From: UBA12202 sp002691725
Lineage (GTDB): Bacteria; Pseudomonadota; Alphaproteobacteria; Puniceispirillales; UBA1172
Reading direction: 5' to 3'
Length of the DNA: 64,000 nucleotides
Assembly (NCBI GenBank): GCA_965660675.1
Contig: CBFIAU010000003.1
Span: forward strand, 186,001-250,000
Shown: piece after piece, positions 34,250-43,689 of the stretch
Layout of the letters: the number at the start of each line of letters is the position of its first letter
How positions within the stretch are numbered: position 1 is the first letter of the stretch
Notes under the pieces: generated by a model
Told to the model about the DNA's origin: nothing
Databases searched by the model: none
What the model saw: the letters and a program-made list of their open reading frames with translations, nothing else
Translations under genes and position numbers: made by a program

Positions 34250-36205
34250 ATGATGTCATCTTTGCTTTGGGAACCGTCACAGAAACAGTCAAATCACACC
34301 GCAGTAGCCAATTTTGCCAAGCGGCTTGCTGATAAAGGCTTGCATGATTGGCAAGGTGATTTTCACGCCTTATGGCAATGGTCTGCTGACCATCCAGAAA
34401 CCTTTTGGGATCAGTTTTGGGACTGGCACGGGTTAATTGGTGATAAGGGCGATATCATCTGCAAAAACCCTGATCAAATGACAGGGGGGCAATTCTATCC
34501 TAACGGGGTGCTGAACTATGCTGAAAATCTGCTTGCTGATGCTGATGACAGCCTTGCCATTATTGCTTGGCGAGAAGAAGGTGAGCGGCAATCCGTAACA
34601 CGGGCTGAGCTAAAACAGCGTGTCATGGCCATGGCTGGATGGCTAAAAGCGCAAGGGGTTAGCAAAGGTGATCGAGTCGCTGCCTATACGCCCAATGTTC
34701 CAGAAGCTGTGATATTGCTGCTTGCCTCAGCAACGCTAGGCGCTGTCTTTTCTTCTTGTTCGACCGATTTTGGTCTCAATGGTGTGCTTGATCGGTTTGG
34801 TCAGATTGAGCCGAAAGTGCTGATGGTGGTGGATGGATATCGCTATAATGGCAAGGTCATTGATCGCCGTGATATTAACCGTCAGCTCAGCGCCTTGATG
34901 CCTTCGGTAGTGGCAAGTCTTGTTATCCCTTTCCTTGATCCCGACTATCAGACCCAAGATCAGGAAACGCGCTTTGATGAGGCGCTGGCAATGGCTGAGC
35001 CTGTGGCTGATTTTGCCCAAACCAGTTTTAATGATCCGCTTTATATTCTTTACTCATCAGGGACGACAGGAGCGCCGAAATGTATTGTTCATGGCGGCGG
35101 CGGTAGCTTAATTCAGCATGTCAAAGAGCATCGGCTACATTCCGATCATGGTGAAGGTGATCGGGTCTTTTATTTCACGACTTGTGGCTGGATGATGTGG
35201 AACTGGCTGGTCTCAGCATTGGCGGTGAAATCGGTTATAGTGCTTTATGAGGGCAATCCGTTTGCGCCGGGGCCAGAACGCTTATGGCGAATGGCGGCTG
35301 CTGAAAAACTGGATACTTTTGGCACCTCGGCAAAGTTTATTGATGCGACAAGGAAAAGCGGCTATCGGCCTCATGATGATGTTGATCTTAGCCATTTGAA
35401 ACGGATTTGCTCGACCGGCTCACCACTGACTGAGGATGGATTTAGTTTCGTTTATGATGCGATCAAACCTGATATTCATCTCGCCAGTATTTCCGGCGGC
35501 ACGGATTTGGTCTCATGCTTTGTGCTAGGGGCACCAACACTGCCAGTGTATAAAGGTGAGATTCAATCTCGCGGGTTAGGCATGGCGGTTGCTGTCTGGG
35601 ATGAAGATGGCAAGCCTATGGTTGATCAGCAAGGTGAGCTGGTCTGTACACGGCCATTTCCATCTATGCCAGTCGGATTTTGGAATGACCCTGATAATAC
35701 AAAATATCATGCGGCATATTTTGACCATTTCCCCGGAATATGGCGGCATGGTGATTGGGCAACCTTGACCTCGCGTCACGGGTTAGTCATTCATGGCAGG
35801 TCAGATGCTACGCTTAATCCGGGGGGTGTTCGCATTGGCACGGCAGAAATCTATCGGCAAGTCGAGGCCTTTGATGAGATCCTGGAAGCCCTTGTCGTTG
35901 GTCAAAATATCATTCATGATGGCGAACAAGATATGCGTGTTATTCTTTTTGTCAGGCTTGCAGATAAAGTCATGCTCAATGATGAGTTAAAAGCAAAGTT
36001 GTCCGGCGCTATCCGTCAAGGGGCGACGCCAAGGCATGTTCCTTATGCTATTATCAATGTGCCAGATATTCCGCGCACACGATCAGGTAAAATTACAGAA
36101 CTGGCTGTCCGTGATATTATTCATGGTAAGGCGATTAAAAATACTGAGGCTCTTGCCAATCCTGAAGCCTTAGAGCATTTCCGACATCTGGAGCAATTAA
36201 AATAA
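34250..36205 (+). CDS. Acetoacetyl-CoA synthetase
   Basis: A 651-residue adenylate-forming ligase. The N-terminal ACS extension, YSSGTTGAPKCIVHGGGG near residue 268, FTTCGWMMWNW, and the C-terminal RTRSGKITELAV with the acetylatable lysine fit acetoacetate-CoA ligases rather than acetyl-CoA synthetase. It activates acetoacetate for ketone-body use or polyhydroxybutyrate turnover. The start is at either of two adjacent ATGs (34250 or 34253). trxB follows 23 bp downstream. Confidence 0.9.
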   Translation: MMSSLLWEPSQKQSNHTAVANFAKRLADKGLHDWQGDFHALWQWSADHPETFWDQFWDWHGLIGDKGDIICKNPDQMTGGQFYPNGVLNYAENLLADADDSLAIIAWREEGERQSVTRAELKQRVMAMAGWLKAQGVSKGDRVAAYTPNVPEAVILLLASATLGAVFSSCSTDFGLNGVLDRFGQIEPKVLMVVDGYRYNGKVIDRRDINRQLSALMPSVVASLVIPFLDPDYQTQDQETRFDEALAMAEPVADFAQTSFNDPLYILYSSGTTGAPKCIVHGGGGSLIQHVKEHRLHSDHGEGDRVFYFTTCGWMMWNWLVSALAVKSVIVLYEGNPFAPGPERLWRMAAAEKLDTFGTSAKFIDATRKSGYRPHDDVDLSHLKRICSTGSPLTEDGFSFVYDAIKPDIHLASISGGTDLVSCFVLGAPTLPVYKGEIQSRGLGMAVAVWDEDGKPMVDQQGELVCTRPFPSMPVGFWNDPDNTKYHAAYFDHFPGIWRHGDWATLTSRHGLVIHGRSDATLNPGGVRIGTAEIYRQVEAFDEILEALVVGQNIIHDGEQDMRVILFVRLADKVMLNDELKAKLSGAIRQGATPRHVPYAIINVPDIPRTRSGKITELAVRDIIHGKAIKNTEALANPEALEHFRHLEQLK

Positions 36206-36228
36206 TATGGAGCAATAGAAACAATATT

Positions 36229-37170
36229 ATGACTGAGCATCGTGAACATATGATTATTATTGGGACGGGGTCTGCTGGCCTGACTGCTGCTATCTATGCC
36301 GCCAGAGCTAACATTAAGCCGCTGCTCATTGCGGGGCTACAGCCTGGCGGGCAGTTGACCATTACCACTGACGTTGAAAACTACCCCGGTTTTGCTGAGG
36401 CTATTCAAGGCCCTTGGCTTATGGAGCAAATGCAAAAACAGGCCGAACATGTTGGCGCCCGCGTTGCTTATGACTTAGTGGCTTCGGTGGATTTTAGCCA
36501 GCGGCCCTTCAAATTACACATGGATAGCGGCGATACCTATATTTCCGATACGGTGATTATTGCGACCGGAGCGCAGGCGCGGTGGCTCGGACTGGCAAGT
36601 GAGCAAGCCTATAATGGGAAAGGCGTCTCGGCATGCGCAACTTGTGACGGATTTTTCTATCGCGGCAAAAAAGTTGCTGTGGTTGGTGGCGGCAACACCG
36701 CCGTTGAAGAAGCGTTATATTTGTCAAATCTGTGTGAAAGCGTCACCTTAATCCACCGCCGTGACAGCTTGCGGGCAGAAAAAGTCATGCAAGAGCGTCT
36801 GGAAAAAACAGCCAATATTAACATCATCTGGAATCACGTGGTTGATGAAGTGTTGGGTGATGAGGTGCCAATGGGCGGGGTTACCGGCGTTCGGCTTAGG
36901 TCCACAGAAGATGATCAATCGCAAGAGCTTGCTGTTGATGGGCTATTTGTTGCCATCGGCCATGATCCAGCAACCGCACCATTCCAAGGTCAGATTGATC
37001 TCGATGATGAGGGATATATCATTGCTGCCCCTGGCCAAACCCAAACCTCAGTTGAAGGTGTTTTTGCGGCAGGGGACTGTGTTGACAAAATCTATCGGCA
37101 AGCGGTAACCGCTGCTGGCATGGGATGCATGGCGGCGCTTGATGCTGAAAAATGGCTAGCTGTCCATTAA
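36229..37170 (+). CDS. trxB: Thioredoxin-disulfide reductase
   Basis: A 313-residue low-molecular-weight thioredoxin reductase. The FAD motif is GTGSAGLTAAIYAARA, the redox pair CATCDG (about residues 136-141), the NADPH motif VVGGGNTAVEEALYL, and the C-terminal GVFAAGDCVDKIYRQA. It reduces thioredoxin with NADPH in the cytoplasm. A GCCGCT/AGCGGC hairpin at 37171-37203 lies between it and the convergent cold-shock gene, without a T-run. Confidence 0.96.
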   Translation: MTEHREHMIIIGTGSAGLTAAIYAARANIKPLLIAGLQPGGQLTITTDVENYPGFAEAIQGPWLMEQMQKQAEHVGARVAYDLVASVDFSQRPFKLHMDSGDTYISDTVIIATGAQARWLGLASEQAYNGKGVSACATCDGFFYRGKKVAVVGGGNTAVEEALYLSNLCESVTLIHRRDSLRAEKVMQERLEKTANINIIWNHVVDEVLGDEVPMGGVTGVRLRSTEDDQSQELAVDGLFVAIGHDPATAPFQGQIDLDDEGYIIAAPGQTQTSVEGVFAAGDCVDKIYRQAVTAAGMGCMAALDAEKWLAVH

Positions 37171-37204
37171 GCCGCTCTGCCGCTATAATAGCAGATAAGC
37201 GGCG

Positions 37205-38029
37205 TTAGCCCTTAGCCTGCGGGCTGTCTTCGTCTGGGCTGTCTTGATCTGCACTGTCTTCATCTGGCCCGTCTTGATCTAGCATGGCTTGATCTGGCAT
37301 GGCTTGATCTGGCCCGCCTTGATCTGGCTTATCACTATCCTTAGGCTTGGCTTCAGCAGATTTAGGAGCTTTGGCATTGCCAGAATCATTCCCCGATTTG
37401 CTCTCAACTTGACTATCTTCTGAGCTATCTTTGACGCTATCTTCTGGGTTATCGGACTGATTTTCAGGCTGATTGCCGGGCTGATTGCCGGGCTGATTTT
37501 CGGGTGCTTTAGATTGGCTATCTTCATCGTCAGAAACCAACAAACGTATCGTTCTGATCTGATAGCCCTTCTCCCCCAACTCAACCGTCACAAGCAGACG
37601 TTGATTATCATAAATAGTCGATAATCCGTTCTGTTCGATAACCCGTGAATGGACGAAAATATCCTGATCATAGCCTTCGACTTCAATGAACCCATATCCC
37701 CGAACTTCATTAAAGAACTTCACATATGCCGGATGCTCATTTTCACTTGGCTGCGACGCAATCACGCTCTCATCAACAGGCATACGCTCAATGCCTAGCA
37801 GATTTTCAACAATCAATCCACGCGAAGACGTCGTGATCGTTACCAGAACAGTATCATCAGAAAGTAATCGGGTAGCGCCAAATTGTGTCAGTGTTGAGCG
37901 ATGAATAAAGACTTCATTATTTTCAACATCAACAAAACCGTAACCAAGTCTTTCGCTGAACCAGCGAACTTTACCTTGTTTACAATCTTCCCTGTTAGTC
38001 ATGACAGGATGTGACTTAATACTGGTCAT
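37205..38029 (-). CDS. Double cold-shock-domain protein with acidic repeat tail
   Basis: A 274-residue protein. Two cold-shock domains (about residues 15-82 and 95-165) have RNP1-like motifs LGYGFVDV and RGYGFIEV and RNP2-like VFIHRS and IFVHSR. These bind single-stranded nucleic acid. Two-domain CSPs are common in alphaproteobacteria. The last 105 residues are disordered and acidic, built from 12-bp (ENQP/GNQP) and 15-bp (DQDGP/DEDSP-type) repeats. Such a tail may tune RNA affinity (inference). The start could be 38002 instead. Confidence 0.88.
   Translation of the reverse strand: MTSIKSHPVMTNREDCKQGKVRWFSERLGYGFVDVENNEVFIHRSTLTQFGATRLLSDDTVLVTITTSSRGLIVENLLGIERMPVDESVIASQPSENEHPAYVKFFNEVRGYGFIEVEGYDQDIFVHSRVIEQNGLSTIYDNQRLLVTVELGEKGYQIRTIRLLVSDDEDSQSKAPENQPGNQPGNQPENQSDNPEDSVKDSSEDSQVESKSGNDSGNAKAPKSAEAKPKDSDKPDQGGPDQAMPDQAMLDQDGPDEDSADQDSPDEDSPQAKG
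37221..37325 (-). repeat. Seven 15-bp tandem units in the cold-shock gene tail
   Basis: Units start every 15 bp from 37221 to 37311 (gggctgtcttgatct and ggcatggcttgatct types). They encode the pentapeptides DQGGP, DQAMP, DQAML, DQDGP, DEDSA, DQDSP and DEDSP. Confidence 0.9.
37454..37501 (-). repeat. Four 12-bp tandem units in the cold-shock gene tail
   Basis: Units start at 37454, 37466, 37478 and 37490 (gggctgattgcc type). They encode ENQP, GNQP, GNQP and ENQS. Confidence 0.9.
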
Positions 38030-38092
38030 TAGCTAAGCTTTCAAAACCTGCAAAGCAGAATTTCGGTTACTATTTTCAAAGCAATCACTGTC

Positions 38093-38117
38093 GAATGGTC
38101 ACAAAAACTCACCATTC
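38093..38117 (-). promoter_or_regulatory. Inverted repeat upstream of the cold-shock gene
   Basis: GAATGGT (38093-38099) and ACCATTC (38111-38117) form a 7-bp dyad about 65 bp upstream of the cold-shock start in an otherwise featureless 194-bp gap. It could be an operator. Confidence 0.3.
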
Positions 38118-38223
38118 CTGTTTTGCTATCTTATTGGAAAATAGTTAGAAAATGCTTAACACCAGCAAATAATATGCATCGAAATAGCAAAAAAGATGGA
38201 TTTTAGCCAAAAAAGGTAGGTTA

Positions 38224-39099
38224 TTATCGTAAGGCGGCGATAGTTGCGCTGAGTGAACGCTGGATCGCTTGTCGCCAATCGGTTAGATTCCGCGCATCAT
38301 GCGCTGGCTCTGGCATGGTTAATCCGCGCGATGAATTGATCAATCCGCCTTCAAAGCCTTCGGGGCCTTTGACCAGGCCTGCTTGCGCATCCGCCGCACT
38401 GCCGCCTTGTGCGCCATATCCGGGGATGAGAAACAGGCATTCAGGTAACATCCGGCGTAAAGCTACGGCTTCTTCTGGCCATGTGGCGCCAATAACAACA
38501 CCAAAGGACGAGAAGCCAGAGCTGTCTATCAGGTCTTCCATCATCGGCTTAATCATTTCAGCAACATGATGAAATACTGGCTTGCCGTCTTCTGACGGGA
38601 TCATCTGAACATCTTGTGAACCAGGATTACTGGTACGAAGCAAGGCGAAAAGCCCGCTCTCGCTATGCCTGGCTTTATCGGCAAAGGGCTCAAGGCTATC
38701 TCGCCCCAGATATGGATTGATGGTGAGGGCATCTGATGGAAAGCCGGCATCATGACCAAGCCAGCCCTCGGCATAGGCTTTTGCCGTTGACCCGATATCA
38801 CCGCGCTTAGCATCCATAATGACCATCAGCCCTTCGGCCATGGCGGCGGCTGATAATTCGGCTAAAACAGCCATGCCGCGAACGCCTAATTGCTCAAACA
38901 GTGCGGCTTGCGGTTTGATAACAGGTACTGATCCAGCCAGAAGCCGGATTAGCTCAAACGCCCAATCACGGACAGCATTGCTTTGATCCTTTTGTTGAAA
39001 GAGGCTTGGGAGCCGATCCATATGCGGATCAATGCCTGCGCAAAGCACCGAGTTTCTTGCGCGAATCGCATCCGTTAGTCGAGCGGCAAATCCAGCCAT
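38224..39099 (-). CDS. pyrF: Orotidine 5'-phosphate decarboxylase (type 2)
   Basis: A 291-residue TIM-barrel enzyme making UMP from OMP. The N-terminal VLCAGIDPHMDRLP, VIKPQAALFEQLG and the catalytic DAKRGDIGSTAKAYAEG loop are diagnostic of the longer type 2 subfamily. The gapR gene lies 39 bp upstream on the same strand, and the two may be co-transcribed. Confidence 0.93.
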   Translation of the reverse strand: MAGFAARLTDAIRARNSVLCAGIDPHMDRLPSLFQQKDQSNAVRDWAFELIRLLAGSVPVIKPQAALFEQLGVRGMAVLAELSAAAMAEGLMVIMDAKRGDIGSTAKAYAEGWLGHDAGFPSDALTINPYLGRDSLEPFADKARHSESGLFALLRTSNPGSQDVQMIPSEDGKPVFHHVAEMIKPMMEDLIDSSGFSSFGVVIGATWPEEAVALRRMLPECLFLIPGYGAQGGSAADAQAGLVKGPEGFEGGLINSSRGLTMPEPAHDARNLTDWRQAIQRSLSATIAALR

Positions 39100-39138
39100 G
39101 AGATGTTCCTATATCCTGATATTTAAGGTTATTTAGGG

Positions 39139-39396
39139 CTAAATCAGGCCTAGCGCTGACCGATAGGTTTCAATCAGCTGATCCTGTTCAACCAAATCCT
39201 GTTTATCCATAGCGCGCATTTTGACGACTTGGCGCATGATCTTGGGATCAAAGCCATAGCCTTTCGCCTCACTATACACTTCTCTGATATCGGCCAAGAT
39301 ACCGGCCTTTTCTTCTTCCAGGCGCTCAACACGTTCAATAAATTGACGTAACATTTCAGGAGTTTGGTTCCCGGTATTCATGCCAGTTGCATTCAT
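39139..39396 (-). CDS. gapR: Nucleoid-associated protein GapR (DUF2312)
   Basis: An 85-residue helical DNA-binding protein. FIERVERLEEEKAGILADI and EVYSEAKGYGFDPKIMRQVV are the GapR signature. In Caulobacter, GapR binds AT-rich, overtwisted DNA ahead of replication and transcription machinery. The family is largely alphaproteobacterial, which supports the taxonomic reading. The neighbours pyrF and DUF1244 are on the same strand. Confidence 0.93.
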   Translation of the reverse strand: MNATGMNTGNQTPEMLRQFIERVERLEEEKAGILADIREVYSEAKGYGFDPKIMRQVVKMRAMDKQDLVEQDQLIETYRSALGLI

Positions 39397-39477
39397 TTTT
39401 ATCAGTCCATCAGGTTATGCAAATAAGGCGTCACTTACCTTACTAGCAGTTAAATATGTGCAATTAATGCTGTGCAA

Positions 39478-39768
39478 TTAATGCTGTGGGCCTTCTTTCA
39501 TAGCGGCAAGCTGTTCAGGCGTTGCTTCGGTTTGATATTTGTCTTTCCATTCGCCATATGGCATTCCGTAAACACGTTCTTTGGCGGTATCCTGGTCTAT
39601 GCTGTCACCCAAATCGTCAGCCGCTTCACGCAGCCACCGTGATAGACAATTGCGGCAGAATCCAGACAAGTTCATCATATCAATGTTTTGAACATCGGTG
39701 CGCTCTTGCAAATGTTTCACCAGCCGTCTGAATGCCGCGGCTTCAATTTCGATATTTCTGTCAGTCAT
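39478..39768 (-). CDS. DUF1244-family protein
   Basis: A 96-residue protein. AAAFRRLVKHLQERTDVQNID, then GFCRNCLSRWLREAADD and YGMPYGEWKDKYQTEAT are typical of DUF1244. The two cysteines in CRNC could bind a metal; the function is unknown. The frame opens at 40044, but the start at 39768 is chosen because GGAG lies just upstream and the extension overlaps the divergent mntR gene. Confidence 0.87.
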   Translation of the reverse strand: MTDRNIEIEAAAFRRLVKHLQERTDVQNIDMMNLSGFCRNCLSRWLREAADDLGDSIDQDTAKERVYGMPYGEWKDKYQTEATPEQLAAMKEGPQH

Positions 39769-39894
39769 TTCTATCTCCACACCATCTATTATATTTGAAG
39801 ACATGCCAGTGAGGCAACCATATGACAAGATAATTTTCATCTTGCGTCTCGAATTGGACTTGCCTAGTTTGAATAAAGCATCAGGTGATCGGAT

Positions 39895-40416
39895 ATGACA
39901 GCTAAAAAAATAACTAATAATACAGAACCCCCTGCGGATAACTTGCCCCCAATACATGTTTCGGAGCACGTTTCGGTGCATGATGTGGCGGAAAATGATA
40001 TCGCAACCTCGGCGGCACGGTTTGAACGTATTCGCCGCGCCCATCAGAAAGAAGTCGCCGAAGACTATGTTGAAATGATTGCCGAATTAATTGATCAATT
40101 TGGTGAAGCGCGGATTAGTGATCTGGCGGCAAGGTTTGGGGTTTCTGCACCAACGGTTAATGCGACTATCCAGCGGCTTCATCGCGAAGACTTGGTGGTC
40201 ATGACCCCGTATCAGCCGATCACGCTTACTGATAAAGGCCAAGCCCTAGCCATTAGCTGTTCGCAAAGACACGCGGTTGTCCGTGATTTTCTTGTGACAA
40301 TCGGGGTTGACCCGATCACCGCCGATGCCGATGCTGAGGGTATGGAACATCATATTAGTGATAAAACCCTTGCCGCTTTTCAGCAAATGACCCCAATAAA
40401 TAACTCCGATAAATGA
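39895..40416 (+). CDS. mntR: Manganese-responsive regulator MntR (DtxR family)
   Basis: A 173-residue regulator. After a polar N-region of about 50 residues, EDYVEMIAELIDQFGEARISDLAARFGVSAPTVNATIQRL is the DtxR winged helix. The dimer/metal domain SQRHAVVRDFLVTIGVDPITADADAEGMEHHIS has the Glu/His metal ligands. It represses Mn uptake genes when Mn is sufficient. No Mn transporter is in the window. It is divergent from the DUF1244 gene. Confidence 0.9.
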   Translation: MTAKKITNNTEPPADNLPPIHVSEHVSVHDVAENDIATSAARFERIRRAHQKEVAEDYVEMIAELIDQFGEARISDLAARFGVSAPTVNATIQRLHREDLVVMTPYQPITLTDKGQALAISCSQRHAVVRDFLVTIGVDPITADADAEGMEHHISDKTLAAFQQMTPINNSDK

Positions 40417-40442
40417 TCCTGAACTAGCTGATGTCAGGGGGG

Positions 40443-41918
40443 CTAATCGGTGCCGTCTATCCCTTCAAAAACATAAAGTATTCGCTCACGCTGGTTGCTA
40501 ATCCTGGCTTGGCTGATGGTCATTGCCCCTGTCCATGCTACCCCGTCTATATTGAGCGGCTGGCGGCTTTCTGTGACCAGAAAAACAGGCTGGTCATTGG
40601 CTGATGGCAAGAAACTGAAATAGGCTTCATAGTGATTGCTGGGCGTGCTATCGCTGTCAAAAATCCGTATTCTTATATCCGTGTCACGAAAGCGATGGGT
40701 CAATAACGCGGTTGTGACACGGCGATCAGTGATAATCGTTGCGCCTGGATGAGGGCTGATAAATTCGCTAATATCAGCGTGATGAATATCCCAGCCGCGC
40801 AAATGCCGCAACGGATCAGATGACGGCGTCAAGATGCCCATACTCCCTGTTATACACATCAGCCATACCAGCCCGATTACGCCCGTGTTGCTCGCGCCAA
40901 TAAAGCCTAACCACCAAGGGCGTTTAAGCCTGGATGCGCCATCACAAAGCCATCCTGATACCAGAATTATTGCTGGCGGCCATGCCAAAATAGCCCAGTT
41001 TGCATTGGCCTCACTTATCATAGCCTGAATGGTGATGACGATCAGTGGCGGCGCCATAAATGCCAGTAAAAACGCTTTATGTTTAACCGATGTGCTGATT
41101 GCCATAACCACGGCTAATAGCAAAACAGGGCCAGTGACCGCGGCTTGCGATACCAGAAAATGCAAACCAGATATGATGGAAATGCTGGCGTCACGAATAT
41201 TGGCGTTATGTTCCAAATGGCTGATCGTGGCAAATCCGTTTTGCCAATTCCAGATCAGGTTTGGGCTGATAACAATCAACGCAGAGAGCAAAAACACCCC
41301 CCAATCCCTGAGCCGCATTAGTTGCCGAAACTGGCGGTTCATCAGCCATATGATGCCTATGCTGATGCCTAAGCTAATGAGACTGTAAATAGCCGCATAT
41401 TTTGATAAAAATCCAAGCCCTAGCATAATTCCAGCCAGGCTATATGTCGTCAGGCTTAATGATCTGCCCATAGCAAGTGGCGATAATGCCAACATCATGG
41501 CGCTGGTGAACAGCAATAGCGGGGTATCCGTTGATATAACAACGCTGGCCAGACCAACGGCAGGTAAAGTGACCCAGCCGAGGGCGGCTAGTCGGCCAGC
41601 CATAGGGTGATATAATTCATCAGCCAGTTTCCACAAAATGAGCGCGGTGATGCCATGAAAAACTGGTGCCATCAGCCGGATGCCTGCCTCTCCTGAGCCA
41701 GCAAGGCTGGTGCCGATGCTGATCACCCATGCAATCATTGGCGGCTTTGTGAAATATCCAGCCTCAGGCGTTAAGCTCCAAAGCCAGTATTGTGCCTCAT
41801 CAACGCTAAGATCAAGTGGGCTCACAAAAACCGCATATAGGCGCATGATGGTGATGCTAATGACAGCTAAGAACGTGATCAGATTAGCCAAAGAAAGGTT
41901 TAGCGGAGACGAAGCCAT
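40443..41918 (-). CDS. GT39-family (ArnT/PMT-like) membrane glycosyltransferase
   Basis: A 491-residue protein with ten or more transmembrane helices and a soluble C-terminal part. The first periplasmic loop LDLSVDEAQYWLWSLTPEAGYFTKPPMIAW contains the acidic D-E pair of PMT/ArnT enzymes that use polyprenyl-phosphate sugars. It transfers a sugar to a lipid or protein on the periplasmic side; the acceptor is unknown. It is isolated, divergent from mutA, and not in a polysaccharide cluster. Confidence 0.87.
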   Translation of the reverse strand: MASSPLNLSLANLITFLAVISITIMRLYAVFVSPLDLSVDEAQYWLWSLTPEAGYFTKPPMIAWVISIGTSLAGSGEAGIRLMAPVFHGITALILWKLADELYHPMAGRLAALGWVTLPAVGLASVVISTDTPLLLFTSAMMLALSPLAMGRSLSLTTYSLAGIMLGLGFLSKYAAIYSLISLGISIGIIWLMNRQFRQLMRLRDWGVFLLSALIVISPNLIWNWQNGFATISHLEHNANIRDASISIISGLHFLVSQAAVTGPVLLLAVVMAISTSVKHKAFLLAFMAPPLIVITIQAMISEANANWAILAWPPAIILVSGWLCDGASRLKRPWWLGFIGASNTGVIGLVWLMCITGSMGILTPSSDPLRHLRGWDIHHADISEFISPHPGATIITDRRVTTALLTHRFRDTDIRIRIFDSDSTPSNHYEAYFSFLPSANDQPVFLVTESRQPLNIDGVAWTGAMTISQARISNQRERILYVFEGIDGTD

Positions 41919-41991
41919 GGCTATATTCTATCATGGAGTTCTATTGGTAAAAACCTTGTTTTTTCGCGCCTTTACATAGTATTCTAGCATC

Positions 41992-43689
41992 ATGGATACA
42001 GATTTTGAAGATGACTGGCAGCATTGGGTTCAGATGGTTAACAAAACCACTGGTGCGGATTGGCAAGATTTATCCCATCTTACCGAAGATGGAATTAGCA
42101 TAAAGCCGATTTATCCGCTTGAGGCGGTAGCGGCGCATGCGGTGTTTACTAATCCCGGCTGGCAGATGGCGCAATTTGTGGCTGATGATGCCGCCCCTCA
42201 GGTGCTGAATAAAAGCATTCTTGATGAGCTAGAGGCCAGTGTCAGCATGATCATGTTGCCGCTTGCGGTCACCTCACAAATGACAGCAGACCATATGGCA
42301 GAAATTCTGGACGGGGTTTATACCGATGCCTGTCAGTTTGGGCACCCCCATGGTGGTGACGTCATTACATATGCTAATATTTGGGCTGATTATGCTTGCG
42401 GGGCTGAATATTCCGGGCATGACAGCAATGATTTGGCGGTGCATCTAGGCGCTGATCCTGTGGCTGATATCATGCTTGATCTGTGCGGCCAAGATACTGC
42501 CAAAGACCGTGCCAAGGCATTAGCGGCATGGGGTGTTGAGCGTCAATCTGATCTATCATCATGCCGCTGTTTTGCGGCTTCTGGAGATGTCTATCACCGC
42601 TATGGGCTGACCGATGGGCAGGAATTGGGGCTATCTCTGGCAAGTCTGATCTGGCAGTTACGCTTATGGGAGCAAGCGGGATATTCCTTGGCTGAGGCTT
42701 TGCCTAAATCCGTGATGCGGATAGCGGTGACATCTGATTTATATTCCGCCCTTGCGAAAACGCGGGGCGCCAGGATGCTGCTTCGGCATTTATGTTCGGT
42801 CATTGGGGTGGATAAAAGTAAGACGGCTAATCTGATGCCAAGCCTACATGTTTTTACCTCTGATCGGATGATGACACGGATTGAGCCTATGAACAATGTT
42901 CTGCGCCATGTCACCGCCAGTCTGGGGGCAGCATTAGGCGGTGCTGAAATCATGACAACCTTGCCGCATGACTGGCTCACCGGCAGCACCGATATGAGCC
43001 GCCGTCTAGCCAGAAATATTCAGCTCATTATGCGTGATGAAGCGCGCCTTGATCAGGTGGCAGACCCTGCGCATGGTGCGCCTTCGCTTGAGGCGATCAG
43101 CCAGGCCATTGCTGAAAAAGCATGGCAGGTCTTCCAAGATATCGAAGCCAGAGGCGGCGCTATGGCAGCGGTGACATCAGGCATGGTTCGGGATTGGGCG
43201 GCGGCGGCAAGCGCTAGCCGACAAGCCAGGATGGATGATCGTGATCAAGCGATGCTAGGCATTAATCACCACCCTCAGCAAGCATCAGAGATGTTGCCAC
43301 CATTGCTCATTGAGAATGGCATGATGCGTGGCGGCATGGCTCGACCAGCCCAGCCTTGGGAAGATTTACGGCAGGCGGCGGCGGCCAAGGACATGCGCTG
43401 TCTGATCTTGGATCATGGTGATAGCGATAAAGCCCATATTAGCAGATGGCTTGATGACATGCGGATGGCTGGCATTCAAGCAGCTCATGTTAGCGTTGCT
43501 GATGCTGAGACCGCTGAGGCGCAAATATTAGCCGCAAAGCCGCATCTCCTCATTGCTGATCCTGCGGCTCAATCCATGTTGTCCGGGCATAGCCAAGACA
43601 TAGGAGCGCTTGCCGTGATACCGCTTGATGCCAAAGGCGTGACAAGGCGGCAGGGGATTATGGCTGTCATTGAGAGGATGGCAGGATGA
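41992..43689 (+). CDS. mutA: Methylmalonyl-CoA mutase small subunit
   Basis: A 565-residue homologue of the large subunit. The TIM-barrel part is recognisable (DVITYANIWADYACGAEYSGHDSNDLAVHLGADP). The C-terminal B12-like domain lacks the DxHxxG cobalamin motif (LILDHGDSDKAHISRWLDD), as expected for the non-catalytic subunit of the heterodimer. Its stop overlaps mutB by 4 bp, so the two are translationally coupled. I see no cobalamin riboswitch in the 73-bp gap upstream. Confidence 0.88.
   Translation: MDTDFEDDWQHWVQMVNKTTGADWQDLSHLTEDGISIKPIYPLEAVAAHAVFTNPGWQMAQFVADDAAPQVLNKSILDELEASVSMIMLPLAVTSQMTADHMAEILDGVYTDACQFGHPHGGDVITYANIWADYACGAEYSGHDSNDLAVHLGADPVADIMLDLCGQDTAKDRAKALAAWGVERQSDLSSCRCFAASGDVYHRYGLTDGQELGLSLASLIWQLRLWEQAGYSLAEALPKSVMRIAVTSDLYSALAKTRGARMLLRHLCSVIGVDKSKTANLMPSLHVFTSDRMMTRIEPMNNVLRHVTASLGAALGGAEIMTTLPHDWLTGSTDMSRRLARNIQLIMRDEARLDQVADPAHGAPSLEAISQAIAEKAWQVFQDIEARGGAMAAVTSGMVRDWAAAASASRQARMDDRDQAMLGINHHPQQASEMLPPLLIENGMMRGGMARPAQPWEDLRQAAAAKDMRCLILDHGDSDKAHISRWLDDMRMAGIQAAHVSVADAETAEAQILAAKPHLLIADPAAQSMLSGHSQDIGALAVIPLDAKGVTRRQGIMAVIERMAG

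Noticed and set aside
39769..40044. N-terminal extension of the DUF1244 gene
   Set aside because: It overlaps the divergent mntR start, and the ATG at 39768 has its own GGAG and family-like N-terminus.
41919..41991. Cobalamin riboswitch before methylmalonyl-CoA mutase genes
   Set aside because: The gap to the divergent gene is only 73 bp and contains no B12-box-like sequence.
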